Shown here: positions 26,234-29,857 of the stretch, piece after piece
Position numbering within the stretch: the stretch's first letter is position 1
How the letters are laid out: the number at the start of each line of letters is the position of its first letter
Made by a program: the position numbers and the translations under genes
The notes under the pieces: generated by a model
The model's input: the letters and a program-made list of their open reading frames with translations, nothing else
Told to the model about the DNA's origin: nothing
Databases searched by the model: none
Origin: DASSKO01 sp035690425
GTDB lineage: Bacteria; Actinomycetota; Actinomycetes; Propionibacteriales; Nocardioidaceae
Reading direction: 5' to 3'
Length of the DNA stretch: 29,857 bases
Assembly: GCA_035690425.1 (NCBI GenBank)
Contig: DASSKO010000012.1
Location: 1 to 29,857 of the forward strand

Positions 26234-27070
26234 GTGCGCAGGACACGGATGGCGGTGGCCGGCCTGGCTGCGGTGGGTCTGCTGGCCGGGTGCTCCGCCG
26301 GGGAGTCTGCCGGGTCCGACGGCTCCGCCGGTGCCAGTGGTGACATGATCCTTGCGACCACGACGAGCACCCAGGACTCCGGTCTGCTGGACGAGATCCT
26401 TCCGGTGTTCGAGGAGACCTCGGACTGCGTGCCGAAGGCGGTGGCGGTCGGCTCCGGACAGGCGATGGCGATGGGCGAGAGCGGCGACGCCGACGTGCTG
26501 CTGGTGCACTCGCCCGATGCCGAGGAGCAGTTCATGGCGCAGGGCCACGGGTCGAGTCGTGAGCCCGTGATGCACAACGACTTCGTGGTGGTGGGTCCAC
26601 CGGCCGACCCGGCGGATGTCTCTGCCGCCGACAACGCCGCGGAGGCGTTCAGCCAGATCGCAGCGGAAAAGGCGCCGTTTGCGTCCCGTGCCGACGACTC
26701 GGGCACGCACGCGAAAGAGCTCAACCTGTGGGAGAAGGCCGGCATTGACCCAAGCGGCTCCTGGTACATCGAGACCGGCCAGGGGATGGGGGAGACCCTC
26801 ACCATCGCCAACCAGAAGCAGGCCTACACGCTGACGGACCGCAGCACGTTCCTGGCGACCAGCAACCTGGACTCGGAGATCGCATTCGAGGGATCGAAGG
26901 ACCTCTTCAACCCGTACCACGTCATCGTCGTGGCCGGTGAGGACACCAACGTCTCCTGTGCGCGGGAGTTCTCTTCCTGGATCCGTTCGGAGCCGGTGCA
27001 GGAGCGGATCGCGACGTTCGGCATCGACGAGTACGGTCAGCCGCTGTTCTTCCCGGACGCACTGAGCTGA
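26234..27070 (+). CDS. tupA: Tungstate-binding lipoprotein TupA
   Basis: This 278-aa receptor carries the signature TTTSTQDSGLL (about residues 42-52), the oxyanion-binding loop that marks TupA and separates it from ModA. A lipoprotein signal (VRRTRMAVAGLAAVGLLAGC, lipid Cys at residue 20) anchors it outside the membrane. Later PBP-like segments include HNDFVVVGPP, SRADDSGTHAKELNLWEKAG and the NPYHVIVVAG strand. GTG at 26234 is preferred: GGAGGG lies about 8 bases before it and the coding region then leaves the operator free. The upstream ATG codons at 26213/26216 are alternatives. It is followed by tupB with a one-base overlap. Confidence 0.93.
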   Translation: MRRTRMAVAGLAAVGLLAGCSAGESAGSDGSAGASGDMILATTTSTQDSGLLDEILPVFEETSDCVPKAVAVGSGQAMAMGESGDADVLLVHSPDAEEQFMAQGHGSSREPVMHNDFVVVGPPADPADVSAADNAAEAFSQIAAEKAPFASRADDSGTHAKELNLWEKAGIDPSGSWYIETGQGMGETLTIANQKQAYTLTDRSTFLATSNLDSEIAFEGSKDLFNPYHVIVVAGEDTNVSCAREFSSWIRSEPVQERIATFGIDEYGQPLFFPDALS

Positions 27071-27726
27071 TGGTCGAACCGCTCTACGAGGTCTTGGCGC
27101 GGTCGGCGTTCGTGTCCCTGTCGGCGACCCTCGTCGCGTCGGTGCTCGGCATCGGGCTGGGCACGATGCTCGCGTTGGCGCGGCTACCTGGACGTCGGCT
27201 ACTGACAGCCGTGGTCAACACCGGTATGGCGGTGCCGACGGTGGTGGTCGGCCTGGCCGTCGCGCTGGTGCTGTGGCGCAGTGGGCCCCTCGGTGAGCTC
27301 GGGCTGATCTACACCGTGCAGGGCATGATCGTCGCGCAGGTGCTGATCGCCACACCGCTGATCACCGGCATCACGATGGCGGCGATACAGCTGCTTCCGG
27401 CCGAGCTGCCGGACCAGCTGCGTTCGCTGGGGGCCAACCGCGCACAGCTCGTGCTGCGGCTGTGGATCGAGGCGCGGCTGCCGCTGCTGGCTGCCGCGAT
27501 GGCGGGTTTCGGCCATGCCATCTCAGAGGTGGGAGCGGCGACGATCGTGGGTGGCAACATCCACGGCCACACCCAGGTGATGACCACGGCGATCGTCGAG
27601 AGCGTCGGTCAGGGGGAGTTCGGTGTCGCGATCTTCTACGGCGCGGTCCTGCTCGGCCTGGCCTTTCTCATCAACGGCCTGCTCGTGTCGGTTCAACAGC
27701 GGGGGACGTCGTGGGCGCGGAGCTGA
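27070..27726 (+). CDS. tupB: Tungstate ABC transporter permease TupB
   Basis: This 218-aa membrane protein has about five or six hydrophobic segments and the EAA-like cytoplasmic loop LRSLGANRAQLVLRLWIEARLPLL, followed by GFGHAISEVGAATIVGGNI, a typical TupB/ModB-type sequence. Its size fits TupB (about 220-230). The ATG shares one base with the tupA TGA. tupC begins 16 bases before its stop, so tupABC forms one coupled operon. Confidence 0.93.
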   Translation: MVEPLYEVLARSAFVSLSATLVASVLGIGLGTMLALARLPGRRLLTAVVNTGMAVPTVVVGLAVALVLWRSGPLGELGLIYTVQGMIVAQVLIATPLITGITMAAIQLLPAELPDQLRSLGANRAQLVLRLWIEARLPLLAAAMAGFGHAISEVGAATIVGGNIHGHTQVMTTAIVESVGQGEFGVAIFYGAVLLGLAFLINGLLVSVQQRGTSWARS

Positions 27727-28808
27727 ACCTCACCGACGTCCGGCAGGTCCGCGGCGGACGTGAGGTCCTGCGGGTCGACAGCCTGCAGGTGGCCAGCGGT
27801 GAGCATCTGTCCGTGCTCGGCCCCAACGGCGCGGGCAAGACCACCCTGCTGCGGCTGCTCGCCGCCGTCGACTCACCGCACTCCGGTGCGGTGACCGTGG
27901 ACGGTGTAGGCACTTCCCGCGGCGGGGTGCACCTGCGCCGGCGGGTGGCCTACGCAACTCAACGACCCGGTCTGCTCAGCTGCAGCGTACGGCGCAACGT
28001 CGAGCTGCCACTGCGCTGGCGCAAGGTGCCGCGGAGGTTGCGTGGCGAGCTCGCGACGACCGCACTGGAGCGGTTGCGCGTCGGGCACCTGGCCGACCGG
28101 CCGGCGCGTGCTCTGTCCGGTGGTGAGCAGCAGCGGGTCAGCCTCGCCCGTGCCCTCGCCGTCGACCCTGCGGTGCTGCTGCTGGACGAGCCGGCCGCCG
28201 GCCTGGACGCCCAGTCGCGAGCGGCGTTCTTCGCCGACCTCGAGCAGGCGCTGGCCGACCGTGCCACGACCGTCGTACAGGTCTCGCACCGGGCGGAGGA
28301 AGCACTGCGGCTGGCCGACCGTGTCGTCGTACTCGTCGACGGGCAGGTGCACCAGGTCGGCTCGCCGACCGTCCTGAACGGCTCGCCCGCGGATGCGAGC
28401 GTGGCCGCGCTGGTCGGCTACGACAACCTGGTCGACGTCTACGTGCGGCCGGACGGCGCGGTCGTGGTCGACGACGCACCGACGGGGCTGACCCATCCAG
28501 GGCCCGCCGGGCCGGCCACGGTCGCGGTGTTCGCCAACGGTGTGCGCCTGGTCGGTGACGACCTGCCGGGCCTGCCGGTGCGGATCTCTCGAGTGACCCC
28601 TGGACCCGGCCACCGGGTGGTGGCGCTCGACGGCGCGGCGTCGCTGCAGGCGCAGCTGCCGATCGATGCGGCGGCTCCGGTGACCGGCGACACCGCGCGC
28701 GCGGTCTTCGACCCGTCGCTCAGCGCGGTCATTCCGACCGCCCACGGACAGCACTTCGACCCCGCGCCCGACGCCGACAGACCCCGCAGGGCCGTCGCGC
28801 GCCCTTGA
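27711..28808 (+). CDS. tupC: Tungstate ABC transporter ATP-binding protein TupC
   Basis: This 365-aa ATPase has Walker A GPNGAGKT (37-44), signature LSGGEQQR (135-142), Walker B VLLLDEP (155-161) and the switch His in VVQVSHRAEEAL. A C-terminal region from about residue 240 (TVLNGSPADASVAALVGYDNLVDVYV, then beta-rich segments) resembles a TOBE/MOP-like oxyanion domain found in molybdate/tungstate ATPases, where it can bind the anion and regulate transport. Start is GTG at 27711, inside tupB. The frame ends 68 bases before hyi, and the TTGACC of the next promoter spans its TGA stop. Confidence 0.92.
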   Translation: MGAELNLTDVRQVRGGREVLRVDSLQVASGEHLSVLGPNGAGKTTLLRLLAAVDSPHSGAVTVDGVGTSRGGVHLRRRVAYATQRPGLLSCSVRRNVELPLRWRKVPRRLRGELATTALERLRVGHLADRPARALSGGEQQRVSLARALAVDPAVLLLDEPAAGLDAQSRAAFFADLEQALADRATTVVQVSHRAEEALRLADRVVVLVDGQVHQVGSPTVLNGSPADASVAALVGYDNLVDVYVRPDGAVVVDDAPTGLTHPGPAGPATVAVFANGVRLVGDDLPGLPVRISRVTPGPGHRVVALDGAASLQAQLPIDAAAPVTGDTARAVFDPSLSAVIPTAHGQHFDPAPDADRPRRAVARP

Positions 28809-28846
28809 CCCGTCTCCGCGTCGACGCCTACTGTATGCCGTATACC
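28805..28846 (+). promoter_or_regulatory. Promoter/operator of the hyi-gcl operon
   Basis: TTGACC (28805-28810) and TACTGT (28829-28834), 18 bases apart, form a plausible sigma-70-type promoter. CTACTGTATG (28828-28837) and CGTATACC (28839-28846) repeat the two blocks seen before mobA in reverse order. GTATGCCGTATAC is an imperfect 13-base palindrome, as in FadR-group GntR operators. The ATG at 28835 is in frame with hyi but lies in the promoter and lacks a ribosome site. Confidence 0.55.
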
Positions 28847-28876
28847 AAGTGTGTCCTGACTCACGGAAGGCGGACC

Positions 28877-29704
28877 ATGGAGAGTGCTCCCAGCCCGCGC
28901 TACGCCGTCAACTGCTCGATCCTGTTCACCGAGCTGCCCCTGCTCGAGCGCCCGGCAGCGGCCAAGGATGCGGGCTTCGACGCCGTAGAGTTCTGGTGGC
29001 CGTTCGCGTCCGCGGTCCCCGGTGATGCCGAGGTCGACACCTTCGAGCGCGCGGTCCGCGATGCAGGAGTCGCGCTCGTGGGACTCAACTTCTCCGCGGG
29101 GGACATGCCGGCTGGTGACCGCGGCCTCGTGTCGTGGCCAGAGCGTTCCCAGGAGTTCCGCGACAACATCGCCGTCACCGTCGGGATCGGCGAGCGGCTC
29201 GGCTGCCCCGCCTTCAACGCGTTGTACGGCAACCGCGTGGACGGTATCGAGCCTGCTGCGCAGGACGACCTCGCGGTCGAGAACCTCGCGCTGGCGGCCG
29301 CCGGTGCCGCCTCCATCGGGGCCACGGTCCTCGTCGAGCCGGTCAGCGGCGCAACGAAGTACCCCCTGCTCACCGCGGCCGACGCCGTCGAGGTGATGAC
29401 CCGGGTCGAGCGCGAGTCCGGCCACACCAACCTCGGTCTGCTCGCAGACCTCTACCACCTCGCCGTCAACGGCGACGACGTCGACAAGGTGACCACCACC
29501 TACGGCGACCGGATCGCCCACGTGCAGATCGCCGACTCGCCCGGGCGCAACGAGCCCGGCACCGGGTCGCTGCCCCTCGGGCGGCAGTTGGCAGACATCT
29601 ACGCAGGTGGCTACGACGGCTGGGTCGGCCTGGAGTACAAGGCCTCCGGCACGACCGCCCAAAGTTTCGACTGGCTCCACCGCGACCTTCGCGGAACCGA
29701 CTGA
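28877..29704 (+). CDS. hyi: Hydroxypyruvate isomerase (TIM-barrel, Hyi family)
   Basis: This 275-aa protein converts hydroxypyruvate and tartronate semialdehyde in glyoxylate metabolism. It starts with YAVNCSILFTELPLLERPAAAKDAGFDAVEFWWPF, the conserved Hyi N-terminus. The metal site residues of the xylose-isomerase-like barrel are visible: LVEP (Glu154), ADLYHL (Asp191, His194), HVQIAD (Gln217) and GLEYK (Glu253). GGAAGG lies 6 bases before the ATG. gcl follows 14 bases after the stop, so the two form an operon for glyoxylate to glycerate conversion, possibly extended beyond the window. Confidence 0.93.
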   Translation: MESAPSPRYAVNCSILFTELPLLERPAAAKDAGFDAVEFWWPFASAVPGDAEVDTFERAVRDAGVALVGLNFSAGDMPAGDRGLVSWPERSQEFRDNIAVTVGIGERLGCPAFNALYGNRVDGIEPAAQDDLAVENLALAAAGAASIGATVLVEPVSGATKYPLLTAADAVEVMTRVERESGHTNLGLLADLYHLAVNGDDVDKVTTTYGDRIAHVQIADSPGRNEPGTGSLPLGRQLADIYAGGYDGWVGLEYKASGTTAQSFDWLHRDLRGTD

Positions 29705-29718
29705 CAAGGAGTATTGCT

Positions 29719-29857
29719 ATGCCTCGTATGACGGCTGCCCGTGCGGCGGTGGAGATTTTGCGGTGTGAGGGTGTGACGCATGCGTTTGGGTTGCCGGGTG
29801 CGGCGATTAATCCGTTTTATGCGGCGATGCGGGCGCAGGGTGAGTTGACGCATGTGT
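29719..29857 (+). CDS. gcl: Glyoxylate carboligase (tartronate-semialdehyde synthase), 5' part only
   Basis: The first 46 residues read MPRMTAARAAVEILRCEGVTHAFGLPGAAINPFYAAMRAQ and on, the N-terminal thiamine-diphosphate enzyme pattern of Gcl, which joins two glyoxylates to tartronate semialdehyde and CO2. The ribosome site CAAGGAG lies 7 bases upstream. The gene continues past the window end. Its codons end almost only in T or G (one C in 46 codons and no A), whereas the neighbouring hyi uses C-rich wobble bases. This suggests recent acquisition or an unusual local mutation history. Confidence 0.9.
   Translation, partial: MPRMTAARAAVEILRCEGVTHAFGLPGAAINPFYAAMRAQGELTHV

Noticed and set aside
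28835..28876. In-frame ATG at 28835 as the hyi start
   Set aside because: It lies inside the promoter/operator and lacks a ribosome site. The ATG at 28877 has GGAAGG at the right distance and precedes the conserved Hyi N-terminus.

Overview
The window comes from a high-GC actinobacterium. C or G dominates third codon positions, GTG and TTG starts are frequent, and mycothiol synthesis (mshD) and a GlnR-type regulator are present. Gene content and order suggest Nocardioidaceae (Nocardioides-like). This is inference: no rRNA or other taxonomic marker lies in the window.

Region 1 (1-6989) covers the cell wall and phosphate. It starts with the 5' part of a secreted peptidoglycan-binding protein (minus strand) and a small conserved 51-aa protein. 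A low-affinity phosphate pair follows (DUF47/PhoU-like plus Pit), convergent with a complete high-affinity pstSCAB operon. A PHO-box array of 11-nt GTTCACC-type units lies upstream of pstS.

Region 2 (6984-14484) is a housekeeping block. It holds an HSL-family esterase, mshD, glnR, moaD, a small thioredoxin, a Cys-containing leader peptide, the rhodanese cysA and sseC (DUF1416). The order matches the Mycobacterium tuberculosis phoT-mshD-glnR-thiX-cysA2-sseC2 neighbourhood. A membrane-anchored discoidin-like protein, D-aminoacyl-tRNA deacylase and a BKACE-family enzyme follow.

Region 3 (14586-28808) is the most unusual part: a self-contained tungsten (or molybdenum) enzyme island, all on the plus strand with overlapping or near-touching genes. 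The order is a MobA-MoaD fusion, a tungsten aldehyde:ferredoxin oxidoreductase (AOR), a formate-dehydrogenase-type molybdo/tungsto-pterin subunit with NuoG-like Fe-S domains, a NuoE-NuoF fusion, MoeA, a MoeA fused to a periplasmic-binding-like (PBP) domain, a GntR-type regulator with the same PBP-like domain, and the TupABC tungstate ABC importer. Two operators of form CTGTAC-N12-GTACAG, one over the regulator start and one before tupA, indicate a dedicated autoregulated metal/cofactor regulon. The inferred working model has four parts: TupABC imports tungstate; the MobA-MoaD and MoeA proteins build the pterin cofactor; AOR and the FDH-like subunit oxidise aldehyde and/or formate; NuoEF passes electrons to NAD+ (or the reverse).

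Region 4 (28805-29857) begins a glyoxylate operon: hydroxypyruvate isomerase (hyi) and the first 46 codons of glyoxylate carboligase (gcl). The gcl start has a strikingly different wobble-base pattern. No tRNA, rRNA, CRISPR array, insertion sequence or integrase was recognised.
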